Assembly (NCBI RefSeq): GCF_040958095.1
Contig: NC_091173.1
Span: 15,749,530-15,813,529, forward strand
Length of the DNA: 64,000 nucleotides
Direction: 5' to 3'
Origin: Procambarus clarkii
Taxonomy: Eukaryota; Arthropoda; Malacostraca; Decapoda; Cambaridae
Shown here: piece after piece, positions 33,079 through 46,183 of the stretch
Layout of the letters: the number at the start of each line of letters is the position of its first letter
Numbering within the stretch: the first letter of the stretch is position 1
Program-made: the position numbers and the translations under genes
The notes under the pieces: generated by a model
What the model saw: the letters and a program-made list of their open reading frames with translations, nothing else
Databases searched by the model: none
What the model was told of the DNA's origin: nothing

Positions 33079-33129
33079 GACTATTATTATTAGCTTTTGC
33101 ATTGTCTGTATATGTGCAACAGGAAAGAA

Positions 33130-33310
<181 letters not shown>

Positions 33311-33575
33311 AGAGAGAAAGAGAGCATGTGTGTTTACGAAGACATAAATAATAATATTGAATGATATAAGGCACCAGAATAATATACGAGACATAAAATT
33401 TGAAATTAAGTAAATTAAGTTGAAAAAAAACTATATATGAAAATTAATCAAAATAAGCATCATTATATTCGAAGCAGGAAAATGAGAAATGAACAGATGA
33501 AAGTGTAATTTATTGATGGAATATGTGGAATATGAAATAGGTCAAATAAATCTATTTACTAGCCTATTAAATATA

Positions 33576-33578
<3 letters not shown>

Positions 33579-33661
<83 letters not shown>
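33579..33661. repeat. (TA)n microsatellite
   Basis: About 83 bp. Confidence 0.97.
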
Positions 33662-33664
<3 letters not shown>

Positions 33665-33667
<3 letters not shown>

Positions 33668-33745
33668 CTATGTACCCCATATATTATAGGGGGTACCCCT
33701 CTAGTTGCGTTTGTAGAAACCCTCGGCCTCGAAGAAGACGATATG
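33665..33745 (-). repeat. Dispersed repeat next to (TA)n
   Basis: Minus strand: CTTCTTCGAGGCCGAGGG, then ACAAACGCAACTAGAGGGGT, ACCCC. Matches plus-strand copies at 37745-37815 and 41915-41977 (CTTCTCCGAGG, TTGCACCAGAGGTGGTACCC). All three touch TA-rich tracts. Confidence 0.6.
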
Positions 33746-34351
33746 CAGCATCCGGAGGAGCCGTGTGGAGCACCCGCGAACACTCACATGTTGTCTTCTC
33801 CTACCCCCCCCCCCCCCCACTGCCCCCTTTTTTTAAATTGTATGAATGGTCAATTTCGATATTCGTTTGCTAATATCGGGTTAATTGGGTAAATGACTTA
33901 CCAGCACCCGGTTAGCCTGCGAGACGACTAAACTCAAGTTATGGAGTCATAACTTGTGCATTTGTTTATCTGATATATTAAGTTATTGTGATCTGTGTGT
34001 GCTGTGTTCCGGAGACGTTGTTGCCAAGTTATAGTGTTGGTCACTGGTAACCTGCTTCTCAAACATTTTATCAAAATCTGGCGTTTTCAAACTCAATTAT
34101 ATATTTACGAGATGCCTTGGACAGATTACAGCTTTTGTTAGGTCCATGATTAAGATGTTTTTTTGTATTGTGAAGATATCGGTTAAGGGGAGCGTTATTA
34201 CATTTTGGATATATATATCGTATTACAGCACAGTTCCATACGTAAGCATTAGAGACCACCGTTGTCATTCGTTATTGAAGCGGAGTTACCACACGTGACA
34301 GGATTTAAATGATAGAAAAATAAAAACAATGATTCTGAAAGAATATGCCGG
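33746..34351. other. No gene supported
   Basis: A C-run at about 33806-33818. The minus-strand frame 34268-34071 (65 codons) has plausible composition but no motif I recognise. Confidence 0.4.
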
Positions 34352-34983
34352 CGTGGAACATCACAATGGAACACCAGATGCCCCCAGTGGAACACCAGAT
34401 GCCCCAGTGGAACATTAGGCACCACAGTGGAACATTAGGCACCACAGTGGAACATTAGGCACCACAGTGGAACACCAGACACCACAATGGAACACCAAAC
34501 ACCACAGTGGAACACCAAACACCACAGTGGAACACCAAACACCACAGTGGAACACCAAACACAACAGTGGAACACCAAACACCACAGTGGAACACCAAAC
34601 ACCACAGTGGAACACCAAACACCACAGTGGAACACCAGACACCACAGTGGAACACCAAACACAACAGTGGAACACCAAACACCACAGTGGAACACCAAAC
34701 ACCACAGTGGAACACCAAACACCACAGTGGAACACCAGACACCACAGTGGAACACCAAACACCACAGTGGAACACCAAACACCACAGTGGAACACCAAAC
34801 ACCACAGTGGAACACCAAACACCACAGTGGAACACCAAACACCACAGTGGAACACCAAACACCACAGTGGAACACCAAACACCACAGTGGAACACCAAAC
34901 ACCACAGTGGAACACCAAACACCACAGTGGAACACCAAACACCACAGTGGAACACCAGACACCACAGTGGAACACCAAACACA
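34352..34983. repeat. 20-bp minisatellite, about 31 copies
   Basis: Unit GTGGAACACCAAACACCACA. The left end is diverged (CCAGATGCCCC, CATTAGGCACC), the middle nearly invariant with occasional CCAGAC and ACAACA variants. Frames on both strands are artefacts. Confidence 0.97.
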
Positions 34984-35314
34984 TTCTTGAATCGCCTGTA
35001 CAAAATATACAATACCCCCCCCCCACTTTAGGCGTACTCTCAAAGAACTATGTATTCCAAAAGTAGGAACTTGTGCTTGAGGGCCAAATCGGTGGTGGGC
35101 CAGGTGTGGCACCCCTTGAGTGTTAACTATGAATACCATGCACCAGCAGCACACCCTTATCACCAAGCGCAAGTAATTGAAAGATAAGATAATATCAGAA
35201 AAATGGAGGACTGGTTACAGATTCTAAAATGATTCGGAGAGATATATTAAATTGAATATTCGATTCTATCTGAGCGGGAATCACGCCGAGAGTGAGGGAG
35301 CGAGGAGAGTGCCT
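34984..35314. other. Nothing recognised between two arrays
   Basis: A C-run at 35016-35024; otherwise unremarkable. Confidence 0.4.
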
Positions 35315-35900
35315 CGTTAGTGCCAACTACCACCACCAGGCACACTGCTGGCACTTGTTAGTGCCAACTACCACCACCAGGCACACTGCTGGCACTCGTT
35401 AGTGCCAACTACCACCACCAGGCACACTGCTGGCACTTGTTAGTGCCAACTACCACCACCAGGCACACTGCTGGCACTTGTTAGTGTCAGCACCACCACC
35501 AGGCACACTGCTGGCACTTGTTAGTGCCAACTACCACCGCCAGGCACACTGCTGGCACTCGTTAGTGCCAACTACCACCACCAGGCACACTGCTGGCACT
35601 TGTTAGTGCCAACTACCACCGCCAGGCACACTGCTGGCACTCGTTAGTGCCAACTACCACCACCAGGCACACTGCTGGCACTTGTTAGTGCCAACTACCA
35701 CCACCAGGCACACTGCTGGCACTCGTTAGTGCCAACTACCACCACCAGGCACACTGCTGGCACTTGTTAGTGCCAACTACCACCACCAGGCACACTGCTG
35801 GCACTCGTTAGTGCCAACTACCACCACCAGGCACACTGCTGGCACTCGTTAGTGCCAACTACCAGCACCAGGCACACTGCTGGCACTCGTTAGTGCCAGC
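35315..35900. repeat. 41-bp minisatellite, 14 copies
   Basis: Unit GTTAGTGCCAACTACCACCA, CCAGGCACACTGCTGGCACT, C/T. Each unit holds the hairpin arms AGTGCCA and TGGCACT. The last C/T alternates T,C through the middle units, suggesting an 82-bp higher-order unit. Confidence 0.97.
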
Positions 35901-35904
35901 TAAC

Positions 35905-36065
35905 GGTAGGTCAGTAAGGTATTGTGGTAGCTTTAACCCTCCAGACGGTGATAGGCCTTACCCTTAGTACCAAACGAGGCTACATTAAACATGCAACCTC
36001 TATACCTTCAAGTATAGCTTTGTAAGATGTTCTTATGTATACTTTATTAATAAAAATGATTATTA
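35905..36065. repeat. Dispersed repeat related to the 4300-4930 block
   Basis: GGTCAGTAAGGTATTGTGGT, CCAGACGGTGATAGGCCTTA, then CTTTATTAATAAAAATGATT and a short ATT run. Resembles the GATAGGCTATAAGCCC segments near 4470 and 4770. Confidence 0.45.
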
Positions 36066-36492
36066 TTATTACAAAAATTATACTGCTGTAATTAAAACAA
36101 TTCATTCTTGGAGGGAACAAAAATAATGTCACTAGAATATTTAAATATTAAATAAATAAACAAGAAATCAAACTTACGACAGTGATAAATTTTAATATGC
36201 AAAAAATTATTCATTTTAAAATTTCTTAGAATAACACAAATGGATTTTGAACCTCAGACAATTTTCCACCCAAAATTTGGAATAAAGAAAACTAATTAAA
36301 AATACAAAAGTATAAAATTGGACTGATGCGCCCGAAAAGCCACGTTTTGAGTTATTAGTTAATACAAGACATTATTAGTATTAATTAATACGAGAAAGTA
36401 GGCAACAATTAAACCTCCACTTACCTATTTTAGTTCAGGTGTGTATTAAAGGAGGTCTAAGATGGCGTATATTTGACCATTTTTAGATGATT
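36066..36492. other. No gene; AT-rich
   Basis: AT-rich; GCCCGAAAAGCCACG near 36330 recalls the LINE 3'-end motif but is too short to assign. Confidence 0.45.
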
Positions 36493-36650
36493 TTGACCAG
36501 ACCACACACTAGAAGGTGAAGGGACGACGACGTTTCGGTCCGTCCTGAACCATTCTCAAGTCGATCCCAAGTCGACAATCGACTTGAGAATGGTCCAGGA
36601 CGGACCGAAACGTCGTCGTCCCTTCACCTTCTAGTGTGTAGTCTGGTCAA
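36493..36650. mobile_element. Foldback element, 73-bp arms
   Basis: Left arm 36493-36565 and right arm 36578-36650 pair at 71 of 73 positions, 12-bp centre. Arm ends TTGACCAGACCACACACTAG; arms contain GACGACGACGTTTCGGTCCG and CCATTCTCAAGTCGAT. Non-coding. A single-arm copy lies at 1655-1730. Confidence 0.9.
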
Positions 36651-36934
36651 CTTACTTTAGCCACGTTATTGTGACTCATCGCCTGCCACCATTTTTGGAG
36701 GCTGGGTTGCAAACATTCAAAGAGCCTGGAAGGCCTAGTTTGATTTATGGAACCAGTAACACTGGATGCTGTTATGTCAGGTGTGTTGAGGCAGATGTAT
36801 AGTGACAGGCGTGTTGTGACAGGTGTGGCGTGATAAGTGTATTAATGGCAAAGGCGTGATACCTTTTTTGTGGGAAGGAATATTCCTGGGCGGCCCTGAG
36901 CCTCTGGCTGGCCCCTTAGGTGTTACTCATTTAA

Positions 36935-37105
36935 TTAAGAGTCGGCGTGTTAACAGGTGATACTGAGGACAGGTGTGTTAACGAGGAAAGGTGTGTTAAA
37001 TAGGACATATGTGCTAACGAAGACAGGTGTATTAATGAGAACAGGTGTTATCGAGGTAGACGTGTTAACGAGAACAAATGCGCTAACGAGGAGAATATTC
37101 TGAAA
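36935..37105. repeat. Degenerate 21-bp tandem repeat
   Basis: About eight diverged units of the type GGACAGGTGTGTTAACGA. Confidence 0.7.
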
Positions 37106-37744
37106 ACTGGATGGCGTTAAAACACAAATAATTAGCGAATGCCACAGCCTCGTACCTAGCGAGACCCTCAAGGTGCCAGCCACCAGACACGCCTGTATAA
37201 GCACCCCATCACGCAGCATCACAACATATAAGGCACATTCAACAGTATACCAAAATACATCCACCCCTTAAAATCGGATCCTAAAATGAGATCTACCCGG
37301 CGTCCCAAGATGTGACCCAGAGACAAAATCGTGGAATTAGACTAAAAAGAAGTCGCTATGACGCGAGGTCCTCCGATACTGCCCTGTGTTCTTATAACGA
37401 AATGAAACTAATGAAAAATAAAGTATCGGAATAGAAAGGGAATAAAAAGGGAAGTGACAGAGAGATGGAGAAGATGAAAGACACGGAGGAGAAAACTATA
37501 AACACAGAATGGAAGTGAAATAAACAAGAAACATACAAGTCGGTAAATGAGACTGAAAAAAAGAGGAGAAAACCCCTGAAGGGACACAATAATTGTCGAG
37601 ATATAATATAGAGGACCCGTGATGTAGAAGGAATACAATGGTTTTATATACAAAGTTAACCCTGTATCTGTTTAAATGTAGCGAACACGGACACATTAGT
37701 GTTCGATTAACCTTACGGTCATCATCGTTTATATATAAATATAT
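37106..37744. other. No gene seen
   Basis: A/G-rich on the plus strand at 37400-37570. No domain or exon recognised. Confidence 0.45.
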
Positions 37745-37815
37745 ATATTCCCTTCTTCGAGGTTTTGAGTCCCTACAATTACACCAGAGGTGGTCCCCCT
37801 ATATATTTATATATA
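37745..37815 (+). repeat. Dispersed repeat next to TA-rich tract
   Basis: CCCTTCTTCGAGGTTTTGAG, TTACACCAGAGGTGGTCCCC, then a short TA-rich run. See 33665-33745. Confidence 0.6.
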
Positions 37816-37949
37816 TGTATTGGATATTTTCCATTCTGCGCAAATTACGTCGCCTTTCGCTCGTATGCGCTACGGACAAAAAAAAGACGTTATTTGAAAA
37901 TAAATAATAACTGAAAATAAATTTTGATTTTTGTTCCAAAACAACATGT

Positions 37950-38186
37950 TAAGAGTCCTCTGGTAGGTTAGGAGGGCAGGAAGTTCTCCTAAAGTTTCAA
38001 AACGTCATGAAAACCATTAATTGAAAGTTTCCTCTCCTAACCTAACAGCCTAAGCCAGAGGACCCAAAACAGAAAACGGAACAGTACGTCACTTTCGTGA
38101 ACCGATTTCATTTTGATTTACGTCCCTTTTTTTTAGCATGAGTGCGCATATGTGCGAAGAGCGACGTAATTTGTAAGAGGACGGGT
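37950..38186. mobile_element. MITE-like element (GAGGACGGGT end)
   Basis: Contains GAGTCCTCTGGTAGGTTAGG, GTTTCCTCTCCTAACCTAAC, CCAGAGGACCCAAAACAGAA, AGTACGTCACTTTCGTGA and ends AAGAGGACGGGT. Shares the right half and end with the copy at 55678-55852. Non-coding. Confidence 0.6.
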
Positions 38187-38194
38187 GGCAGTGG

Positions 38195-38350
38195 AACCCT
38201 CAGTAGACTCTCGTGTATTCAGTAGAACACCAGGTTGTAATACCTTTGACCATGTCGTGAACTATTTGTCAGGGGCGTGTGTGTGGGAATATCCACCGCA
38301 TAGGTTCGAATCCTCATCACGGCTTGTATTATTATTATTATTATTAATGC
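38195..38350 (+). mobile_element. tRNA-derived SINE with ATT tail
   Basis: ACCATGTCGTGAACTATTTG, GGGCGTGTGTGTGGGAATAT, B-box GGTTCGAATCCTC, ATCACGGCTTG, then (TAT)n. Same family as 10058-10145. Confidence 0.7.
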
Positions 38351-38464
38351 TGAGTGTTATTATTAGTAGTAATAATAGAATTATTATCAGCAGTAGCATG
38401 ACTAGTATTGGTAAGAATAGTAGTAGTAGTCGTAGTAGTAGTAAGAGTGTCAGTAGTTATATAA

Positions 38465-38540
38465 AGAACTCACACAGACGGGAGAAGGTGCGCGGCTGGC
38501 AGTACTTTGGTCGCTGGTTCGAGCCGCCTCTTGCTCTAAC
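38465..38540 (+). mobile_element. tRNA-like SINE fragment
   Basis: CACACAGACGGGAGAAGGTG, CGGCTGGCAGTACTTTGGTC, GCTGGTTCGAGCCGCC (B-box-like). Lacks a full cloverleaf, so not called as a tRNA gene. Confidence 0.45.
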
Positions 38541-38678
38541 TGAAGTTCTCAGTATAAGTAGTATTTGTAGTAAAAATATGACTTTTGCCATGACTGGTGT
38601 CATTTGTGCTCGAACTGTACTACCTTAATAACGGTATAATATATGAGGATAATTATAACTTTAATAACATTTACGAAA

Positions 38679-38681
38679 AAG

Positions 38682-38724
<43 letters not shown>
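38679..38724. repeat. (ATT)n microsatellite
   Basis: About 46 bp. Confidence 0.95.
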
Positions 38725-38725
<1 letters not shown>

Positions 38726-38762
38726 AGAAATGACTGCAAAAAGAAAAAGATAAATAAAATAC

Positions 38763-39635
<873 letters not shown>

Positions 39636-39923
39636 CCCGTACTCGACTCAAGTCCATTACATCCAGCGGTCGACTCCACAGATGCATTCATAAATTGTTA
39701 CATGCTGTTCATTTAAAACGGGAATTTTCTTAAATATAAACTAATATTATAATATATTAGTATGTTGTGCATATATAGGTTAGGTTAGGTGTTTAGGTTC
39801 TGTTGGCGATTATTTGTATTTGTAGTACGCGGGTGAAGCATTTACAGCGTTGTGGTTCGAACAAAATTCGTCAGTGAAGCACTTGTTCCGGAAGTGTTCG
39901 AACGTCATCAGTTGTGAGTCGTG
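39636..39923 (+). mobile_element. MITE copy A (right end missing)
   Basis: Starts CCCGTACTCGACTCAAGTCC, contains TCCAGCGGTCGACTCCACAG, TTAGGTTAGGTGTTTAGGTT and CAGTGAAGCACTTGTTCCGG, and stops at GTTGTGAGTCGTG. The distal ~95 bp present in copy C are missing; copy B begins at once in opposite orientation. Confidence 0.85.
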
Positions 39924-39924
39924 C

Positions 39925-40278
39925 AGCCCGTCCTCCAAACAAAGACCCAAAAGTGATTCCATGCACCCGCCAAACCCCCTGTTTATGAATGAAAAACGGT
40001 TTACACACGACTCATAACTGATTTCGTTCGAACACTTCCGGAACAAGTGCTTCACTGACGAATTTTGTTCGAACCACAACGCTGTAAATGCTTCACCCGC
40101 GTACTACAAATAAAAGTAATCGCCAACAGGACTTAAACATCTAACTTAACCTATGCCTATATATGCACAATATACTAATATATAATAATTTTAATATATA
40201 TTTGAGAAAATTCCTGTTTCGAATGAACAGCATGTACAAATTTATGAATGCGTCTGTGGGGTCGACCGCTGGATGTAA
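39925..40278 (-). mobile_element. MITE copy B (inverted, outer tip missing)
   Basis: Minus orientation: plus strand starts AGCCCGTCCTCCAAACAAAG and ends GTCGACCGCTGGATGTAA; about 20 bp of the far terminus are missing where copy C starts. Forms long inverted repeats with A on one side and C on the other. Confidence 0.85.
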
Positions 40279-40281
40279 CAA

Positions 40282-40661
40282 CCCGTCCTCGACTCAAGTC
40301 CATTACATCCAGCGGTCGACCCCACAGACGCATTCATAAATTTTAACATGCTGTTCATTCAAAACGGAAATTTTCTCAAGTATAAATTAATATTATAATA
40401 TATTAGCATATTGTGTATATATAGGCATAGGTTAGGTTAGGTTAGGTGTTTAGGTTCTGTTGGCGATTATATGTATTTGTAGTACGTGGGTGAAGCATTT
40501 ATAACGTTGTGATTCGAACAAAATTCGTCAGTGAAGCACTTGTTCCGGATATGTTCGAACGTCAGCAGTTGTGAGTCGTGTGTAAACCGCTTTTCATTCA
40601 TAAACAGGGGGTTTGGCGGGTGCATGGAATCACTTTTGGGTCTTTGTTTGGAAGACGGGCT
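40282..40661 (+). mobile_element. MITE copy C (complete, 380 bp)
   Basis: From CCCGTCCTCGACTCAAGTCC to TTTGTTTGGAAGACGGGCT. Termini CCCGTC(C/T)TC form short inverted repeats. Interior AT-rich with three TTAGG pentamers. No transposase frame. Confidence 0.85.
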
Positions 40662-40689
40662 GAGTCCTTACTACTAGTTGTCGGTTTAA

Positions 40690-40845
40690 TGACTCCAGAC
40701 TCTCTGGCTTCCTGGCATACCTGTTACTGAAACAACTTATTGTAAAATATTGTACTGTCTCTCCCTCTAATCCATGTAATTTGCTCACTACTCTTACGCT
40801 AAAAATGTTCTTTCGAACATTCCTGTAACTCATCTGCGCCTAAGA
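40690..40845 (-). pseudogene. LINE C-terminal fragment
   Basis: Minus strand MSYRNVRKNIFSVRVVSKLH, then EGETVQYFTISCFSNRYARK. Matches FFSVRVVSKWNALG at 18770. Confidence 0.65.
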
Positions 40846-40849
40846 TATT

Positions 40850-41692
<843 letters not shown>

Positions 41693-41904
41693 CACGGCTC
41701 CTGCTCTGGGTTCAGGGTCCTTGCCCGCCATCTGAGGAGCTGGAGGAACTCGACAACTTATGATAATCATCTTTACACCCAATATGTAACGCCCTTTTTG
41801 TAACAAAGTTTAAATAAAACAAACATATATGTGTATATACAAAAGAATGGGGGTGGTAGGAGAAGAAAATATTAAAGTGTTCAGTGAGAATCCACAAGGT
41901 CTTC

Positions 41905-41976
41905 TCTGAATACTTTTTATTTTCTTCTCCGAGGATATGGATCCCCATATTTGCACCAGAGGTGGTACCCTCACAA

Positions 41977-41977
<1 letters not shown>
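41905..41977 (+). repeat. Dispersed repeat next to (TA)n
   Basis: CTTCTCCGAGGATATGGATC, CCCATATTTGCACCAGAGGT, GGTACCC; the (TA)n begins a few bases later. See 33665-33745. Confidence 0.65.

Positions 41978-42066
<89 letters not shown>
41978..42066. repeat. (TA)n microsatellite
   Basis: About 89 bp. Confidence 0.97.
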
Positions 42067-42070
<4 letters not shown>

Positions 42071-43208
42071 ACAATAGGCGACACACTGGACACACGGGTT
42101 ACAACAAGAGGAGCACTTGTGCCAACAATAATACACTGGTCCTTATGTGTCAGGGAACAACACACAAACACGAGGCAGACGCCAAGAAGATGTCGCTAAA
42201 TATGATAATAAAAATAATGCAATATTGTATTTAATATAAGATTTAGAATTAATAATAATAAAATGTATATTCTAAAAAGTTGTTGTTGTTGATTGAGGGG
42301 CGACGACCATCGTTCGAAAAAGTTGACACACTTATAAGAGACCGGATACAATACAGCAGTCAACGGATACAGCCGGAGCACTATACCGGTGCCTGTTGTA
42401 ACCGGTGGGTCGACTCTTACAGCCGGATGGGTGTCCCTACAGTACTGTTCAATTAAGAAATAATAATAATATATATATTTTTTGCGCTGGTATTCTTCTA
42501 AACTTTTGTCGTGGGTTGATTAATCGCACTTCCCGTTTTCTTCAGGTGCAGCTCGCTGATTGTATGGGTGTCAATTACATATCCTGATTCACACTAAATG
42601 GCCAATTTCTCTGAGTAATTGATCCCTGTTTCTCACCGCCTCTTGCGATTTATGTTCTATATCACGCAAAGTTTCGTTCAGACACATTTTATATCGTCTT
42701 ATAACACTGAGGGAAGGAATACCAACCCCATCTGTGAGTAGCAGCCGAACTCTGCTTATAGAAAATGACGATACACACACACACACACCACCAACACTTA
42801 TATTTAATATCAGATGACGTCCCCTAATCCCTCCCCCAGAAGCCAATTCCCAAATCCGGCCAAACACACCGGGAAAAGTTTACCTCGGGCGCGAGACAAT
42901 TCAATAAGCTATGACAAATGAGTCTCGCTTGGTCGCTGGTGCAGGACGTCGCTTGAGAGACAATACGACCAGCGTCCGGCTCCCCGCCCGACCCCACTCT
43001 CCTGCAGCCCACCGGACCCCTCTCTCTCTCTCTCGGCTCCACCAGTTGGGCCATATTCACAGGTTTCCGGTGGGCTCTGGCGCTTTATATGGCGCTCATT
43101 TATCAGGAATTATGACTGTGTGATGGCCGGGGAGACGACGTCCCTCCCCCCATGGTCGACTCCCAGGACCACTAATGGGGCCTCGCTCCTGAGGAAGTGT
43201 GCTGATGG
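42067..43208. other. No gene supported
   Basis: Frames at 42589-42867 and 42824-43060 on the minus strand have no known motif and run through a CTCTCTCT stretch (43020-43034) and a short (AC)n (42774-42788). No convincing exon. Confidence 0.4.
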
Positions 43209-43340
43209 GTACTGTGTACTGTGCTGCTGTGTTGTTGTGTACTGTGTTGCTGTGTACTGTGTTGCTGTGTACTGTGTTACTGTGCACTGTGTTGCTGTGT
43301 ACTGTGTTGCTGTGTACTGTGATGCTGTGCACTGTGCCGA
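43209..43340. repeat. 15-bp minisatellite, about 9 copies
   Basis: Unit ACTGTGTTGCTGTGT with small changes. Confidence 0.92.
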
Positions 43341-43459
43341 CGAGGAGTCACCTACCAGCCAATTGTACTGTACATTAATTTGTCTGATGCGCCGAATACA
43401 AATTCCAGCTCCCCATTTGACCAACTGTCAACTCTTATTCTGCGACTATCAAGCCTCCT

Positions 43460-43460
<1 letters not shown>

Positions 43461-43495
<35 letters not shown>

Positions 43496-43566
43496 TAAAA
43501 TATACAATACCAATAATAAAAATAAAAAATATAAATATATAATAAAATACTAATACTAATAATTTA

Positions 43567-43612
<46 letters not shown>
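43461..43612. repeat. Two (AAT)n tracts
   Basis: 43461-43493 and 43573-43612, with AT-rich sequence between. Confidence 0.93.
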
Positions 43613-43833
43613 TATTCATATTAACGTGAACTTTACCGAGAGAGAGGAATTGTTAGTCAGATTTAGAAGAGGGAGGGAGATAATTAGGAACACGGGGAGG
43701 GAGCTCGGTCACGGGTGGAGGGTGGCCTAGACCAGGCCGTAGAGCAACTGGCAATGAATGACCATCGAGGGCAATTGGTATCAACTGCCAGCTGACACAA
43801 TATTGCACGTCAAATGAATACTCGTTCATTGGC

Positions 43834-44172
43834 AACTGGGAAGGGGAGAGTAGTCAAGGTGTGTACTGGGAGGGGAGAGTAGTCAAGAAGTGTACTGGGA
43901 GGGGAGAGTAGTCAAGATGTGTACTGGGAGGGGAGAGTAGTCAAGAAGTGTACTGGGAGGGGAGAGTAGTCAAGGTGTGTACTGGGAGGACGAGAGTAGT
44001 CAAGGTGTGTACTGGGAGGGGAGAGTAGTCAAGGTGTGTACTGGGAGGGGAGAGTAGTCAAGGTGTGTACTGAGAGGGGAGAGTAGTCAAGGTGTGTACT
44101 GGGAGGGGAGAGTAGTCAAGGTGTGTACTGAGAGGGGAGAGTAGTCAAGGTGTGTACTGGGAGAGGAGAGTA
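43834..44172. repeat. 29-bp minisatellite, about 12 copies
   Basis: Unit ACTGGGAGGGGAGAGTAGTC, AAGGTGTGT. Variants AAGAAG, AAGATG, ACTGAGAGG; one unit carries GAGGACGAG. Confidence 0.95.
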
Positions 44173-44534
44173 GCAAACCTGTAAGGAGGGATTGTATACT
44201 AAAAGATTTACTAAATGTAACAGAGACAGGTTGTACTAAGCACCGCTGTACTCTAACAGTACATTACACCAGCAGCACGAGCACTGGAAATACAATAGAT
44301 GAGTTAGGAGCACTTGTGTGCCTAAATAGTAGAAGTTATTGCAATCACAGAAACATGGAAGAATGTTGACTCCAGGGAAGTATTGACGGAATTTCAAGCT
44401 AACGTAAATAAATGGTTTCACATTTAAATACAGGCTCACATAAACAACTTTTTTTAATTCAATTAAGGCAATGAAACATCATAAAAATAGTTACCAAGAG
44501 GCTGCCAAACTTGGACAGCTACTGTAATCTAGTC
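44173..44534. other. No gene seen
   Basis: Nothing recognised. Confidence 0.4.
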
Positions 44535-44600
44535 CAACAACCAGGAGGCCTGGTCGACGACCGGGCCGCGGGGACGCTAAGCCCCGAAAGCACCTAATTG
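44535..44600 (+). mobile_element. SINE 3' domain
   Basis: CCAGGAGGCCTGGTCGACGA, CCGGGCCGCGGGGACGCTAA, GCCCCGAAAGCACC. I recognise this as the 3' part of the decapod SINE whose head is at 7141-7345. Confidence 0.7.
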
Positions 44601-45246
44601 CTTTATCAAACTAGAAATGTCAAACAGAAGTAAGGAAATACAACACAAATTAGGAAGTATGGATACCAAGATAAGTAAAGTCAGTTCCCAAGATGTTGTT
44701 CCTGTCGTATCTGCGCCAGGGCGGGAGACTGTCTCAGCCTGTCAACACACCTCATCTAACACGTAATATTGGAAATATTTCTGTGATTATATAAAAAAAA
44801 CTTTTATCTCAGTATGTACTTGAGTATCATTATTACCACAGTTAATAACATTTACAGAGAATGGAAATAACAATTAAACTAATAATTATTAGATAAGCCA
44901 TTAGAAATATAATAACAAAATCAACCCAAAACCTTCTCCTGTCCCCCTACATGGTATTTACCTGGCCTGCGGTGTTAAGAATGTCAAGTGGAGCTTAGTA
45001 AACCACTGTCAAATATGTTCAGTAAATTATCAAAGCTGGACACTGCCAGAGTTGTGAAAAGTTGTGAATACTATACAGATTAACAACGTCAACAACAAAG
45101 AGGGGATTGATAGATTAGTGGCATGAAACTGTCGTTTAATAATTCTCATAAATTGACTTACATTCTTTTCAAGCACTTTTGAAACACTTTGTTGTGGTAC
45201 ATTTTAAAATATTAGAAGGATATACCTAGCAGTGTCTGGGTCTGTT

Positions 45247-45247
<1 letters not shown>
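44601..45247. other. No gene; AT-rich
   Basis: AT-rich, nothing recognised. Confidence 0.45.
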
Positions 45248-45327
<80 letters not shown>

Positions 45328-45345
45328 ATCTCTCTCTCTCTCTTT
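45248..45345. repeat. (CT)n microsatellite
   Basis: About 98 bp with TGTCTCTA interruption near the right end. Confidence 0.97.
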
Positions 45346-45689
45346 CACTAAATGAAATAATTAAAAAAGATAAAAATCTGTTCAAAAATTTCATAGAAAT
45401 AAAATTCCACGATTGTATGAGTTGTGTGACCCACCCAACCCCACACCACACCCCTCCCCACACCACACCCCTCCAGACCACCACACCCTGGAGTCAGTAT
45501 CCTCTCCCCCCCTCTCCCCAACCCACCAATTAGCGACCCTCACCACCACAATCCCTCCCAATTTCTGTCACCACCAGCCCATTTCAACTGAGATTTGCCC
45601 TTGCATGACAACACATAATTACTAAAATGAAAACAATCGTCATGCAATGTTCCTGCTGGTCACGCCATCAGCGGGGATTAGTGGGGGAG
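45346..45689. other. No gene; C-rich segment
   Basis: 45425-45570 C-rich with CCCCACACCACACCCCTC duplications; the rest shows nothing. Confidence 0.5.
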
Positions 45690-46020
45690 AGGTGGGGTGG
45701 GGAGAGGTATGGTGGGGTGGGGAGAGGTATGGTGGGGTGGGGAGAGGTATGGCTGGTGGGGTGGGGAGAGGTATGGTGGGGTGGGGAGAGGTATGGTGGG
45801 GTGGGGAGAGGTATGGTGGGTGGGGTGGGGAGAGGTATGGTGGGGTGGGGAGAGGTATGGTGGGGTGGGGAGAGGTATGGTGGGGTGGGGAGAGGTATGG
45901 TGGGGTGGGGAGAGGTATGGCTGGTGGGGTGGGGAGAGGTATGGCTGGTGGGGTGGGGAGAGGTATGGCTGGTGGGGTGGGGAGAGGTATGGCTGGTGGG
46001 GTGGGGAGAGGTATGGCCGG
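45690..46020. repeat. 20/24-bp minisatellite, about 15 copies
   Basis: Core GGTGGGGAGAGGTATGGTGG (20 bp). Some units add CTGG to give 24 bp, and the last four are all the 24-bp type. G-rich plus strand without G-free gaps longer than a few bases. Confidence 0.95.
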
Positions 46021-46107
46021 TGGGTGGGGTGTAGTGGAGGTAAGGAATAGTGGCGTGGGGAGTAAACTGGGAAGTAGGAATTTGGGAGAAGAGTATTTTT
46101 TAGTTAT

Positions 46108-46183
46108 GTTGTTGTTGAAGATTCGCTACTTGGAACAAAAAGCTCCAAGCAGCACGGGCTATGGTGAGCCCGTAGGTACTAAA
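46108..46183 (+). repeat. Dispersed hairpin repeat
   Basis: GTTGTTGAAGATTCGCTACT, hairpin TTGGA(A/G)C.../GCTCCAA, GCACGGGCTATGGTGAGCCC. Best preserved of the three copies. Confidence 0.75.

Noticed and set aside
38465-38540. Second tRNA gene
   Set aside because: B-box-like segment present but acceptor and anticodon stems do not pair; better explained as a SINE piece.
39810-40079. 89-codon minus-strand frame
   Set aside because: Spans the junction of MITE copies A and B; the palindromic DNA explains it.
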